Positions 1 through 9,226 of a DNA stretch of 61,309 nucleotides are shown piece by piece. Location of the stretch: the NCBI GenBank assembly GCA_027019085.1, contig JALUXG010000027.1, positions 1 through 61,309 on the forward strand. The letters are read 5' to 3'. The notes below the pieces were generated by a model. The model was not told where the DNA came from and did not search any database. It saw only the letters and a program-made list of their open reading frames with translations. Source of the DNA: Rhodanobacteraceae bacterium (GTDB lineage Bacteria > Pseudomonadota > Gammaproteobacteria > Xanthomonadales > Rhodanobacteraceae). The first letter of the stretch is position 1. Each line of letters opens with the position of its first letter. The translations under genes were made by a program, and so were the position numbers.

Positions 1-66
1 TCGCACGCCTTCAACGTGCCAAGGCTCGGCCACCCCAAGGGCGGCTTCAAACAGTTGGTTGTTCAT
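1..66 (-). CDS. ISL3-family transposase, N-terminal 22 codons only
   Basis: The 22 visible residues begin MNNQLFEAALGV and continue AEPWHVEGVR. ISL3 transposases typically begin this way: a short polar stretch, an 'LF..ALG' segment and a 'PW.V' segment ahead of the zinc-binding region. The ATG is at 64-66, and the frame is open to the window edge. Family assignment rests on this short N-terminus plus the nearby terminal-repeat-like sequence, so a different transposase family is possible. Confidence 0.6.
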   Translation of the reverse strand, partial: MNNQLFEAALGVAEPWHVEGVR

Positions 67-127
67 GTCGGCACTCCACATCCATCAGTGATGGACGTAG
101 ACTACCCACTCGAAATTCAAAAGAGGC
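1..127 (-). mobile_element. Left-end fragment of an ISL3-like insertion sequence
   Basis: The window begins inside a transposase reading frame on the minus strand. The outer end is marked by a terminal-repeat-like string at about 102-127 (GACTACCCACTCG, then AAATTCAAAAGAGG), which on the minus strand starts with a CCTCTTTTG-type sequence, as I recall for ISL3 inverted repeats. The rest of the element lies outside the window, so the second terminal repeat and the target duplication cannot be checked. The exact outer boundary is an estimate. Confidence 0.55.
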
Positions 128-277
128 AAAATATTCGTAATCCACAAGGCACATATCACCCGGCATGTCACCCACGCATAGCCTTGTCCGGCCAATGACT
201 TGCCAGTGAAGGATTTCGCGGCATGATAGTCTTCGCCAGGGCTTGACCGCTTCGATGCTCCCGGCATTGCACACATT

Positions 278-700
278 TCAGCGGGCCCGCTTCAGCACAC
301 CCTCGAGCCTTGTACCCGGCGCCACGGTGTTGAACACGGTGCCGTACTTCTTCACGTTTTCGTGCAACAGCTCGAGGCGATGCTCGCTCTCGCCGGTGTC
401 CACCAGGATTTCATAACGGATCGATTCCATGCGCGGCGGCACGTCCTGCCGAACCCCGTGCAGGTGCACCTCGACCCCGCGCAGCTCGAAGTTCAGGATC
501 GGGGCCACCCGCTCGATGTTCTTGAGCATGCAGGCGGCGACCGAGGCCAGCAGCAGCTCGGCCGGATTGAAGGCATCACGACGTCCGTTCAGATCGGTGT
601 CCAGCGTGATGGCAGCGTCCTTGCACGTTGCGAGGCTGCCATGGGCATCCTTGCGCCGCGCGCTGACGTCGAAGCTCATTTTGCTCGGTGTGTCGGGCAT
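278..700 (-). CDS. OsmC-family peroxiredoxin-like protein
   Basis: 140 aa beginning MPDTPSKMSFDVSARRKDAHG. OsmC/Ohr proteins are small dimeric thiol peroxidases that reduce organic hydroperoxides. The middle has the family segment FNPAELLLASVAACMLKNIERVAP, seen here in pieces (PAELLLASVAACML), which carries the second conserved Cys on the long central helix. The usual first Cys is not evident in the N-terminal half, so peroxidase activity is uncertain and this may be the OsmC subgroup that lacks one catalytic Cys. An in-frame extension upstream to 871 overlaps the VOC gene and was not used. It is the last gene of a minus-strand stress/efflux cluster. Confidence 0.8.
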   Translation of the reverse strand: MPDTPSKMSFDVSARRKDAHGSLATCKDAAITLDTDLNGRRDAFNPAELLLASVAACMLKNIERVAPILNFELRGVEVHLHGVRQDVPPRMESIRYEILVDTGESEHRLELLHENVKKYGTVFNTVAPGTRLEGVLKRAR

Positions 701-741
701 GGGGACTCCGTGGGTGGACGCTTGATGATCGGCCTGCAGTT

Positions 742-1215
742 TCATGCAGCCGAAGGCTCGGTACCGGGCACAAGAAAGACCGGTTCCCGATCGGCGGGCA
801 TTTGTGCCAATTCCCCTGCCGTGAGCCGCGCGTAGACCTCGATCAGGTAGCCGCTCGGATCGCGCAGCCACAGCTCATGCAGCGGCGTACCGCGCCAGGT
901 GGTGCGCGGCGGTTTGACGACGGTCGCACCTGAGGCCAGGGCCGCATGATAGGCGGCGATCACCTGCGCCTTGTCGACCACACCCAGTCCGAGGTGATAG
1001 AGGCTGTACGTATCCAGCGGCTGCCGACTGTCATTGACCAGCAGCACCAGGTTCAGGCGCAAATGCGGCACGATGAAGGTGCTATAGCGCGCCGTGGTGT
1101 CCTTGGGTGGAAGCCCGAAGAACGCGGTGTAAAACGCCGTGCTTTCGGCAAGATCTGCCACGCGCAGGCTGATATGGAACTCGCTTGCCTGAGGGAAAGA
1201 CGTCACATCGTTCAT
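742..1215 (-). CDS. VOC (glyoxalase/bleomycin resistance) superfamily protein
   Basis: 157 aa. Two beta-alpha-beta-beta-beta modules are visible. The first starts FHISLRVADLAESTAFYTAFFG, visible here as FHISLRVADL and AFYTAFFGLPP. The second starts YHLGLGVVDKAQV and ends DPSGYLIEVYARL. Candidate metal ligands are the His in FHISL, the His in YHLGL and the Glu in LIEVY. The layout resembles the CadI/ArsI subgroup, but the protein contains no cysteine, which argues against ArsI C-As lyase activity. Substrate is unknown. It lies 72 nt after the ferritin-like gene and 41 nt before osmC on the same strand. Confidence 0.75.
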   Translation of the reverse strand: MNDVTSFPQASEFHISLRVADLAESTAFYTAFFGLPPKDTTARYSTFIVPHLRLNLVLLVNDSRQPLDTYSLYHLGLGVVDKAQVIAAYHAALASGATVVKPPRTTWRGTPLHELWLRDPSGYLIEVYARLTAGELAQMPADREPVFLVPGTEPSAA

Positions 1216-1287
1216 CGAACCATCTCCTGAAATATCGTTGCGGAGCTCACTCGGTCGTCAAGCGTTGCAAGGATTGGCATCGGCGGA

Positions 1288-1698
1288 CTAACCGCCGCGT
1301 TGCACGCAGCGCTGGAAGGCCGGCAGGTGCCGTTCCTGCGAAGCACGGCGCAAGGCCTTGTAGACCGCGAGGATGTCGGGGCGTGTCGTGCTGCGCAGCA
1401 CGCGGTCATAGAGCGCGACGTTCTCGATTTCACCCGTCACGCCGGCCTCGCATGCGGCATGAAGATCGGCATAAACCGGGGTTTCCCCCGCCCAGCGGTT
1501 GCCCGGCGGCGTCACACCGTAACGGCGGCAAAGGCCCAGCAGCGCCTCGATATGACGCCCTTCCGCATCGCGGATGTTGATGAACGGGCGCACCTCGCCA
1601 AAGTCGCGGATTACCCGATCGTAGGTGGACCAGGATTTGTACTCGTCATCCAGCGCATCGAATAGCGCGGTGGTTTCGCATTCATTGAGTTTGTCCAT
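1288..1698 (-). CDS. DUF2202-like ferritin-fold protein
   Basis: 136 aa, start MDKLNECETTALFDALDDEY. The ATG at 1696-1698 has a perfect AGGAGG Shine-Dalgarno 6 nt upstream, which sets the start. The sequence is almost wholly helical with regularly placed acidic and His residues: DDEYKSW, DAEGRHIEALL, the central GVTGEIENVALYDRVL, and a C-terminal QERHLPAFQRC. This is the pattern of DUF2202 di-iron four-helix proteins. An iron-binding or redox role is inferred from fold only. Two Cys sit in the C-terminal half. It lies between the RND pump and the VOC gene in the same direction. Confidence 0.7.
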   Translation of the reverse strand: MDKLNECETTALFDALDDEYKSWSTYDRVIRDFGEVRPFINIRDAEGRHIEALLGLCRRYGVTPPGNRWAGETPVYADLHAACEAGVTGEIENVALYDRVLRSTTRPDILAVYKALRRASQERHLPAFQRCVQRGG

Positions 1699-1855
1699 GA
1701 TGGACCTCCTTATTTTGAAAAGTGCCGTGAATGACATGCAGGCATGCATCGCCTTGTGTCCGGTCCCATCGCGCTGCCGAGTCTGCTTGCCGTCCAGGGC
1801 ACGACTGCGCACCCACAGGCACCAGAGGCAGCACCCCGGTTGTCCAAACGTTTGC

Positions 1856-4800
1856 TCAGCCGCGTCCTTCGGATCCGGCATCGGTGGCCAGGGCGCTACC
1901 CGGCTCCGGTTCCGGGTAGCGCCGCCTGAGCAGCAGGTAGAGCAGTACCGGCACTATGAGCAGGGTCAGGAAGGTGCCGACGACCAGTCCGCCGATGGCC
2001 ACCACTGCCAATGGCGACAGCCGCTCCAAGCCCACCGCCCATTCCAGCGCCACCGGGATCATGCCGACCGACGCGGCGGCGGCGGTCATCAGGATCGGCC
2101 GGGTGCGCAGATCGACGGCCTGCAGGATGGCCTGCTTCAGGGGCACGCCTCGGCTCAGGGCCTCCTGCGCGAAGTCGACCAGCAGGATGCCGTTCTTGAC
2201 GATGATGCCCATGAGCAGGATCAGGCCCATGAATGAGGGCATGCAGCCGTGCTTGTCGGCGATCAGCATCGCCCAGGCTGCACCGATCACCGCCAGCGGC
2301 AGCGTCACCAGAATGGCAATGGGCGTGATGAACGAGCGGAAGGAAATCACCAGCACCACGGCCAGCAGCACGATGCCCAGGGCCAGCGATTGCGCCAGTC
2401 GGGTAAACGAGGCGTTCATCTCCTTCATCTCGCCCTCGTGGGAGAGGGTATAGCCGCGCGGCAGTTGCAGCCCTTCGAGGGCCTTGGCGACATGCGCATC
2501 GAGGGCGGTCACCGAAATGTCGCGGCGATAACCGATCACGTCCACCGTACGCACCAGGTTCTGATGCGTGAACTCGGTCGGCGCATAGACGGTCCTGACC
2601 CTGGCCACCTGCGCCAGCGGCACGATGGTGCCGTTGGGTGCGGTGATATCTAGCGCCGCTATCGATGAAGGGCTGGAGCGCTCATCGGCACGCAGACGCA
2701 CCCACACCGGGATGCTGTTCTCTCCCGGCACGCGCAGACTGCCGCCGGGAATGCCGTTGACCTGTGCGGCTACCTGCTGCGCGATGGCACCCGGGGTCAG
2801 GCCGTAATGCGTCGCCTTGGCCGCGTCCACATCGAGCTGCAGGCGCCTGGAGTCACCCTGCCAGGAACGCTCGAAGCCCGTGAGACCGCCGACCTTGGCC
2901 AGTCGTGCCTGGATGTCGTTCGCGATTCGGTCGAGCACGTGCCAATCAGGTCCGCTGACCATCAGGTCCACCGTGCCGCGAATCGACGACAACGGCGTGG
3001 CACCATACACCACCGCATTGGCGTTGATCACGCCGGGGATCGCGCGCACCCGTTTCTGGATGGCCCTGTTGATCTGGAAAATGGTTTCGTCGCGATGGAA
3101 ACGATCAACCAGATTCACCGTGGCCATGCCCTGCGAGAAGATGCGCGCCGCGCCAAACGACTTGTCCTGCGGCTCGGCACCCACCACCGTCGAAGTGGAA
3201 ATCAGCCAGCCGGGCTTGACCGAAGCACGGATGGCTGCACCCACTTCGCGGGCGATACGCTGCATCTGCGCAGCATCGGTATCGGGCTGCGCCTCGAAGC
3301 TGACCTGGGTGATGCCGGTATCCATCAGCGGCATGAGTTCGCGCCCGACCACCGGCAACTGCCGCAGCGACGCCAGGGTAAGCAGCAACGCGACAAACAG
3401 CACGCGCTTGGGATGCGCCAAAGCCCAGCCTACCGTGACGGCATAAAAGCGCTTGAGCGGCTTGAGGACCCAGGTATCGAAGTACGAAAGCGGTTTGCGC
3501 AGGGGGTCGCGCGCGCCGGGCTTAAGCAGCCAGGGCGTGAGCAGCGGAATGATGGTCACGGCAACGATGAACGAGGATGCCAGCGCCACCATCAGGCTCA
3601 CCGACAGCGGCCTGAGTACCGTCTGCACGTAGCCGCCGATGAACACAATGGGCAGCAGCACCACGCCATTGGAAAGGGTGCCCGACAGCACCGCGAGCAT
3701 GACCTCCTGCGTGCCGTTGGCGGCCACCGCCAGCCCCGACTCGCCTTGCTCGCGCATGCGCCGTTCGATGTTCTCGATGACCACGATGGCATCGTCCGCG
3801 AGCAGGCCCACGGCGATGATGATGGCAGTCAGCGTGATCATGTCGAACTCGTAGCCGATCAGCTTCATCACCAGGAAGGTGAGCAGGTACGTGAACGGCA
3901 GCGACAGGGCGGTGATGAAGGCCGCGCGCGTGTCGGCAAGAAACAGCAGGATGACCAGCACCGTCATGATCACCGCATCCCGCAGCGCGCCGAGCATGTT
4001 GTCCACAGTCAGGTTGATCAGGCGCAACTGGCCATCGGACCTCTCGATGTGCAGCATCGGGAATTCGCTGCGAACAGAGGCCAACGCGGCGTCGATGTTG
4101 CGTGCGGTGGTTGCGGCGTAGCCGTTCTCGCCCCTCAGCAAGGATACCGCTATGGCTTTGTGTCCGTTGCCACGGTACAGCGATGTCGGGTCGGCATCGC
4201 CCCAGCCGACCGTACCCAGCTCGCCCACGCGCACGAAGCCGCCACCCGGCACCGGCACATGCACATCGGCAAGCTGCTGCGGGTTGTGCGCCAGGCTGTT
4301 CAGGGTGAGCAGGAAACGGTAGCCGTCACGGTGCACCAGGCCTTCCGGTGCGGTGATGTTGCTCGCCGCCAGTGCCGTGGCCACCTGCATCACGTTCAGG
4401 TGATGTGCGGCAAGCAGGCTGCGATCAAGATCGACCTGCGCCTGCCGCTCATGCCCGCCGAACACCTCGACCTCGGACACGCCCGGGATGCGCAGCAAGC
4501 GGTCGCGGAGCTGGTTTTCCGCTATACGCCGCACCGCGCTCAAGTCGAGGTTGGACTGTGGCGCCGGGGTTAGCGCCAGCACCGTCACCGGCTGCGCCGC
4601 ACTGGTGATGCGGAAGATCACCGGTGCCCGCGTGCCTTTGGGCAGGCTCGAGTCCACCCGCTTGAGTTCGGTCAGCACCTTGGTGGCCGCGATGTTGATG
4701 TCGTTGCCGTAGTTGAACTCGACGGTCACGGCCGACACCTGGTCGCGTGACACCGAAGTCACGCGACGCACGCCGTCGATGGCCGACAGCTGGGTCTCGA

Positions 4801-4999
4801 TCGGGTGCGTGACGTCCTGTTCCACGTCGCTGGCCTCGGCGCCAGGCCACTGCGTGACCACGCTGATCATCGGCCGGTTGGTGTCCGGGAACAGGTTCAT
4901 CGGCATGCTGAAATACGACGCGACGCCGGCCACCACCACCAGCAGGGCGATGGCCAGAATGGCGTGAGGCCGGGCAAGCAGGCGCTGCATGAAGTTCAT
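1856..4999 (-). CDS. RND-family efflux pump inner-membrane transporter
   Basis: 1047 aa, the usual length of an AcrB/HAE-type trimeric antiporter. It has an N-terminal membrane helix (AILAIALLVVVAGVASYFSM), two large periplasmic loops and two blocks of membrane helices. Proton-relay residues are present: the paired Asp in GLLADDAIVVIEN of TM4 (about residue 403) and the Lys in GIIVKNGILLVDF of TM10. This favours an active proton-driven drug or solvent pump rather than a CzcA metal pump, whose TM4 motif is DFGLIVDG-like. Its ATG overlaps the stop of the adaptor gene by 4 nt, so translation is coupled. The substrate cannot be read from sequence. Confidence 0.93.
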   Translation of the reverse strand: MNFMQRLLARPHAILAIALLVVVAGVASYFSMPMNLFPDTNRPMISVVTQWPGAEASDVEQDVTHPIETQLSAIDGVRRVTSVSRDQVSAVTVEFNYGNDINIAATKVLTELKRVDSSLPKGTRAPVIFRITSAAQPVTVLALTPAPQSNLDLSAVRRIAENQLRDRLLRIPGVSEVEVFGGHERQAQVDLDRSLLAAHHLNVMQVATALAASNITAPEGLVHRDGYRFLLTLNSLAHNPQQLADVHVPVPGGGFVRVGELGTVGWGDADPTSLYRGNGHKAIAVSLLRGENGYAATTARNIDAALASVRSEFPMLHIERSDGQLRLINLTVDNMLGALRDAVIMTVLVILLFLADTRAAFITALSLPFTYLLTFLVMKLIGYEFDMITLTAIIIAVGLLADDAIVVIENIERRMREQGESGLAVAANGTQEVMLAVLSGTLSNGVVLLPIVFIGGYVQTVLRPLSVSLMVALASSFIVAVTIIPLLTPWLLKPGARDPLRKPLSYFDTWVLKPLKRFYAVTVGWALAHPKRVLFVALLLTLASLRQLPVVGRELMPLMDTGITQVSFEAQPDTDAAQMQRIAREVGAAIRASVKPGWLISTSTVVGAEPQDKSFGAARIFSQGMATVNLVDRFHRDETIFQINRAIQKRVRAIPGVINANAVVYGATPLSSIRGTVDLMVSGPDWHVLDRIANDIQARLAKVGGLTGFERSWQGDSRRLQLDVDAAKATHYGLTPGAIAQQVAAQVNGIPGGSLRVPGENSIPVWVRLRADERSSPSSIAALDITAPNGTIVPLAQVARVRTVYAPTEFTHQNLVRTVDVIGYRRDISVTALDAHVAKALEGLQLPRGYTLSHEGEMKEMNASFTRLAQSLALGIVLLAVVLVISFRSFITPIAILVTLPLAVIGAAWAMLIADKHGCMPSFMGLILLMGIIVKNGILLVDFAQEALSRGVPLKQAILQAVDLRTRPILMTAAAASVGMIPVALEWAVGLERLSPLAVVAIGGLVVGTFLTLLIVPVLLYLLLRRRYPEPEPGSALATDAGSEGRG

Positions 5000-6168
5000 G
5001 GTGTCGCTCCAGTCGCAGCCGCACTCACCGCCGCATCCCCATCACGCATCTGTGCCAGTACGGCCGTCTGGGCGACCACGACCCGCTGGCCCGGCCTGAG
5101 CTGACCGCGCACCGCCGTGGTACGGGCACCTGACTGCAACACCTCGACCGGCACGATGTGCACGCGCCCGGGTTCACCTGCCCTGGCGCCCGCCGTGAAG
5201 ACCAGCACATGCGCATGCCTGCCACTGCCCACCACCGCCGCTTCGGGCACGGTCAGTGAAGCCGACGCCTGCGCTTGCAAGGCAAGGCTGGCGGCCACCG
5301 TGCTGCCACTGGGCAGACCGAACGGGGACCGCAGTGCGTCGGCCTCGAGGGTGCCCAGACCCGCAGCATTGACCGCCGGAGCAATCCGGGTGACGGGCAA
5401 TGCCAGCGTCTGTCCGTTCTGTGAAAGACGCAGCATGTCGCCCACCTTCACCTGTGCGATCTGATCGGCCGGCAGACTCATCCGCACGACCGCACCCTTG
5501 CCTGCCGTGAGTCGGTACACCGGCCTGCCGGGCGCCGCGGTGTCGCCCACCTCGACCAGACGCTGCGCCACCACCGCATTCCCGGGGGCGCGGATCACGG
5601 CATAGCCAAGCTGTACCTTGAGCGCCGCGATCTGACGCGACAGGGCCTGGGCCTTGGCCTTTGCAGCGGTGGCGGATGTATGCGCCTGGTCCGCCTGCGC
5701 CTGGCTGACTCCGCCCTCGCTCAGCACCGCATCGATGCGCGCCTTTTGCTTGGCGGCATATTCGGCCTCTGCCTGCGCGGCGCTGTGCTGCTGGGAAAGT
5801 GCTGCGATATTGCGGGCAATCTGCCGTGCGTCGATACGCACCAGCAACTGCCCCCGCTTGACCGTCACCCCGGCGCGCGGCCCTACGGCCAATACTGTGC
5901 CCTGGATTTGCGGTGCCAGCGTGATGGTCTGCCGCGCCTCGACCGTGGCCACACCTTGCAGGACGGTGGCCACCGAGCCGCGTTCGACACTGCCGGTTTC
6001 CACCGCCCAGGCCGAAGACGGCGGCGGCGGGCTGTCGTCGGACTGATGCAGGCGGTGAAAGTGCAGCCACAGCCCACCGCCGATCAGCAGGACGGGGATC
6101 AGCAGCAGGAACAAACGCTTGCGCTTGCGTACCGGCGCGGAAGCGCCCGAAGTATGGGAGGTATTCAT
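4996..6168 (-). CDS. RND efflux periplasmic adaptor (membrane fusion protein)
   Basis: 390 aa. A basic N-terminus is followed by one membrane anchor (RLFLLLIPVLLIGGGLWLHF). Then come a barrel-sandwich half-motif (GSVATVLQGVATVEARQTIT and PQIQGTVLAVGPRAGVTVKRG), an alpha-hairpin rich in Ala/Gln (about residues 110-185) and the second lipoyl-like half (YAVIRAPGNAVVAQRLVEVG). The adaptor links the RND trimer to the outer-membrane channel. Both ends overlap by 4 nt with neighbours: the TolC-like gene upstream (ATGA at 6165-6168) and the RND gene downstream. Confidence 0.92.
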   Translation of the reverse strand: MNTSHTSGASAPVRKRKRLFLLLIPVLLIGGGLWLHFHRLHQSDDSPPPPSSAWAVETGSVERGSVATVLQGVATVEARQTITLAPQIQGTVLAVGPRAGVTVKRGQLLVRIDARQIARNIAALSQQHSAAQAEAEYAAKQKARIDAVLSEGGVSQAQADQAHTSATAAKAKAQALSRQIAALKVQLGYAVIRAPGNAVVAQRLVEVGDTAAPGRPVYRLTAGKGAVVRMSLPADQIAQVKVGDMLRLSQNGQTLALPVTRIAPAVNAAGLGTLEADALRSPFGLPSGSTVAASLALQAQASASLTVPEAAVVGSGRHAHVLVFTAGARAGEPGRVHIVPVEVLQSGARTTAVRGQLRPGQRVVVAQTAVLAQMRDGDAAVSAAATGATP

Positions 6169-7562
6169 GGTGAAGCCTGTGGGTTCAAAAGCAAATCGGC
6201 ATGCGCCGGGAAAGGGGAGGAATCGATGGTGGCAGGAGCGCGCAGGGCTCTGGGCGGTTCGCCGTAGGCATAGCGCAGTGCATCATCCGCTTCCCACCAG
6301 GCGGCCAGTGCATTGGTGAGCGCAGAACGTGCGTGCGCCAGCGCTGCCTCCGCATCGATCAGGTCGGTTGCCGAACCGAGGCCGAGCCGGAAGCGATCAC
6401 GCTCGATACGGGCACTATCCATGGCCGCCTTCAGCCCTGCAGTCGCGGCGGCATAGGCCTTGGACTGGGCGTTCCATGCAGCCGTGGCACCGGCTTGTGC
6501 CGCAGCCAGGTTGAGCCTGACCTGACGGGCACGATCACCAGCCACTTCACGCAAGGCGCTCGCGCTATCGATCGCGGCGCGCTGCGCACCGCCGGACCAG
6601 AGGTTGACCTTGAGCACCAGCATCACCTGCCAGGTGTTGACCGCCCGTCGGTTGAACTGGATCGAATTGCGGTCCCAGCTTCCGACCAGCGCCAGTTGCG
6701 GCCATTGCGCCCGACGCGCTGCCTGCTCGTGCGCCGTTGCTGCTGCGACTGCGCTCTGTGCCTGTGCATACAATGGCGCATGGGTGAAACGTCCCTGAGG
6801 CAGGTTCTGCGGCGGATCCGCCGGCAGTTCGATGGCAGCGGTATAGTCCGGCAGGTCCATCAAGGCGGCCAACTGGGCGCGCAGGTGCTGCTGCTGGCCT
6901 TCCACCCCGGCCAACTGACCTTGCACGGCGGCGGCAGCGGCCTGCACCCGCAACAGGCTGACTTTCGCGATCTGGCCGACTCTCAGACTCTTGCGGGCCA
7001 CGGCAAGGCTGCGGTCCAGGGCGCTCTTCTGAGCCTCCAGTGCCTGCCGCTGTCCGCTCAGCGCCTGCAGGTTACGATACAGTGCGGCGCCGTCGAGAAG
7101 GGTCAACAGGCGCTGGTCCTGCGCACCCCACCTGGCCCGGTTCGCATTCGCCCGCGCCGCTTTCACGCTGGCCAGGATCTCGCCGTTGATATCGATCGGC
7201 AGTTGCACCTGGACACCGTCGCCAAACTGGTTGCGCGCGAACGGATACAGCGCCACGTTCGGCGGCTGGGTGATGGGCCGGATCAGGCGCGGGTCGTTGT
7301 AATGCATGCTGCGCGCATAGACATCGATCTTGCCAAACCACGCAGCACGTGCCTTGCGCTCCTGCGCACCCGCAGCCCGCTGACTGGCCTGTGCCGCCTG
7401 GATGGCCGGCGATTGCGCCGCAATGCGTTGCAGCACGCCACGAAGGCCGACCGGCGGCTTGGCCGCCATGACCGGCAGGCAGGCTGTCAGCAGCAAACCC
7501 CACAAGAGGCGGCGCATGAGCACAACCAGGCGCTCACCCCCGTTTGCTTGATCCATGTGCAT
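6165..7562 (-). CDS. TolC-family outer-membrane efflux channel
   Basis: About 465 aa. It carries a signal peptide (MRRLLWGLLLTACLPVMAA) and then two long heptad-rich helical repeats separated near the middle, as in TolC/OprM. Phrases such as AVAAATAHEQAARRAQWPQL and RFRLGLGSATDLIDAE are typical of the second repeat. The start is uncertain. I chose the ATG at 7560-7562, preceded by GAGAGAA. The ATG at 7517 gives the clean signal peptide, and an ATG at 7601 is also in frame. It is the first gene of the channel-adaptor-pump operon. Confidence 0.85.
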   Translation of the reverse strand: MHMDQANGGERLVVLMRRLLWGLLLTACLPVMAAKPPVGLRGVLQRIAAQSPAIQAAQASQRAAGAQERKARAAWFGKIDVYARSMHYNDPRLIRPITQPPNVALYPFARNQFGDGVQVQLPIDINGEILASVKAARANANRARWGAQDQRLLTLLDGAALYRNLQALSGQRQALEAQKSALDRSLAVARKSLRVGQIAKVSLLRVQAAAAAVQGQLAGVEGQQQHLRAQLAALMDLPDYTAAIELPADPPQNLPQGRFTHAPLYAQAQSAVAAATAHEQAARRAQWPQLALVGSWDRNSIQFNRRAVNTWQVMLVLKVNLWSGGAQRAAIDSASALREVAGDRARQVRLNLAAAQAGATAAWNAQSKAYAAATAGLKAAMDSARIERDRFRLGLGSATDLIDAEAALAHARSALTNALAAWWEADDALRYAYGEPPRALRAPATIDSSPFPAHADLLLNPQASP

Positions 7563-7651
7563 GGTGTTCTCTCGCTGCGGATTCATATGGATTCGTTTCA
7601 TGAGTGTTTGCACCGGGGCAAACCGGACTGCGGCTTCACCCCATGTGCATG

Positions 7652-7903
7652 TCATCGCGCCAACGCCGAAGCATCCAGCCATTGCTCGACCTGGGCTCGC
7701 GCCGGGATGCCACCGGCATGCACGAGCTTGCCGTCGACCACCACGCCGGGCGTGCTCATCACGCCGTATTTCATGATCGAGGGCAGATCCTCGACCTTGT
7801 CCACCCGTGCCTGCACACCGCGGACGGCAAGCACCTCTTCGACCAGTTTCTGCGTGGCCCTGCAACTGGCACAGCCCGTGCCCAGGATCTTGACGTTCAG
7901 CAT
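7652..7903 (-). CDS. Small thioredoxin-like protein with CxxC motif
   Basis: 83 aa, MLNVKILGTGCASCRATQKLVEE. It belongs to the small redox-active disulfide protein group (TM0996/MTH895-like). The active-site motif is CASC at residues 11-14, and the cis-Pro loop is STPGVVVDGKL. It is compact, with no signal peptide, so cytosolic. This family is often encoded next to YraQ/UPF0718-type permeases, and here the permease lies 24 nt upstream on the same strand. The pair probably works together, perhaps with the thioredoxin-like protein delivering electrons or a thiol-bound substrate; that role is inference. Confidence 0.85.
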   Translation of the reverse strand: MLNVKILGTGCASCRATQKLVEEVLAVRGVQARVDKVEDLPSIMKYGVMSTPGVVVDGKLVHAGGIPARAQVEQWLDASALAR

Positions 7904-7927
7904 ATGTACCTCCGTTGGGATTGCGGC

Positions 7928-9001
7928 TCATGTCACCGCGTTGAACACGAAACCGACCAGGACGATGCCCACGGTCACTACACCGGCAAACAGCGCGATC
8001 AGACGCGGCCGCATGACCTTCTTGAGAATCATGAACTCGGGGAAGGACAAGGCCGTGACCGCCATCATGAACGTCAGCGTGGTGCCCAGCGCGGCGCCCT
8101 TGCCGAGCAGCGCCTGAACCACCGGGATGATGCCGGCCGCGTTGGAGTACATCGGCACACCCATCAGCACCGCCAGCGGCACCGACCACCAGGCCCCCTT
8201 GCCCATCAGATGCACCATGAGATCCTGCGGCACGTATCCGTGAATCCACGCGCCCACGCCCACGCCGGCGATGATGTACGGCGCCACCTTCAGGACGATT
8301 TCACGCACCTGTCGCCAGCCCTGCGCAAAGCGCAGTTCCCAGGTCAGGCGCTGCGCCTCCCCGCGCACGTTAGGCATCTCGAACACCCAGGGCTCGACCA
8401 GCCTCACCGGGTTCATGCGCCCGATCACCAGTCCGGCCACGATAGCCACCATCAGCCCCAGGCCCAGATACAGGGCGGCAATCCTCCAGCCGAGCATGCC
8501 CAGCAGCAGCGCCAGCGCCACCTCGTTGACCATCGGCGCCGACACCAGGAAGGAGAACGTCACACCCAGCGGCACGCCGGCGGTGAGGAATCCGATGAAC
8601 AGCGGCACCGCCGAGCACGAGCAGAACGGCGTGACGATGCCCAGGCCCGCAGCCAATACGTTGCCCACGCCCTGGCGCTTGCCGGCCAGGATGGCGCGGG
8701 TCTTTTCCGGGGTGATGAACGTCTGCAGCACGCCGACCACGAACACGATCAACGCCAGCAGCATCAGCACCTTGGGCACCTCGAACACGAAAAACGCCAG
8801 CGCCCCATGCAGATGACTTGTCGGTGACAAACCCGTGGCACGGGTCAAACCGTTCATGAGCGCGTCGGTCCACGCTGCAAGGCGCCCGTAGAGCAGAAAC
8901 CAGCCCGCCACATACAGCACGGGCACGATCCATGCGCGCCAGGCCGCGCGCGTATCGGCTGCCGCGGCTTTACCAAGGTCGGGGGCGATCTGCACGTTCA
9001 T
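7928..9001 (-). CDS. Permease of the UPF0718/ArsP_1 (YraQ-like) family
   Basis: 357 aa with about eight to ten hydrophobic segments. The family signature TPFCSCSAVPLFIGFLTAG (visible as FCSCSAVPLF) sits after the third helix and is repeated in form by PMYSNAAGIIPVVQALL later, indicating an internal duplication. Some relatives export trivalent organoarsenicals (ArsP); most are uncharacterised. The ATG at 8999-9001 follows GGACGG. A longer in-frame version to 9193 would add an unlikely Phe-rich leader. It sits between the sigma factor gene and the CxxC protein. Confidence 0.85.
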   Translation of the reverse strand: MNVQIAPDLGKAAAADTRAAWRAWIVPVLYVAGWFLLYGRLAAWTDALMNGLTRATGLSPTSHLHGALAFFVFEVPKVLMLLALIVFVVGVLQTFITPEKTRAILAGKRQGVGNVLAAGLGIVTPFCSCSAVPLFIGFLTAGVPLGVTFSFLVSAPMVNEVALALLLGMLGWRIAALYLGLGLMVAIVAGLVIGRMNPVRLVEPWVFEMPNVRGEAQRLTWELRFAQGWRQVREIVLKVAPYIIAGVGVGAWIHGYVPQDLMVHLMGKGAWWSVPLAVLMGVPMYSNAAGIIPVVQALLGKGAALGTTLTFMMAVTALSFPEFMILKKVMRPRLIALFAGVVTVGIVLVGFVFNAVT

Positions 9002-9226
9002 TTTCCGTCCATCCGAAGGGATTCCTGTCCTGTAGACGAACGAGGCGGAAAAAGGATGCACCACGCGCAGAAACACGCCTCCCTCCGGCTCGAGGGCACT
9101 TGGGCGTGGGAATGGAAAGAACAGTTGCGAGAACACGCCGCCCCGCTGCCCAGCCTGCGCCGCCGCCGGACCGATCGCTTTGATCCAGGTCAAACCGGAA
9201 GCGGAACGTTGGCGGCGTGCCGAAAT

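Noticed and set aside
742-1215. ArsI C-As lyase
   Set aside because: No cysteine in the whole protein, so the arsenic-binding thiol pair is missing.
2807-4573. 588-codon plus-strand frame opposite the RND gene
   Set aside because: Low-complexity Arg/His/Gln-rich product without motifs; the RND gene on the other strand accounts for the sequence.
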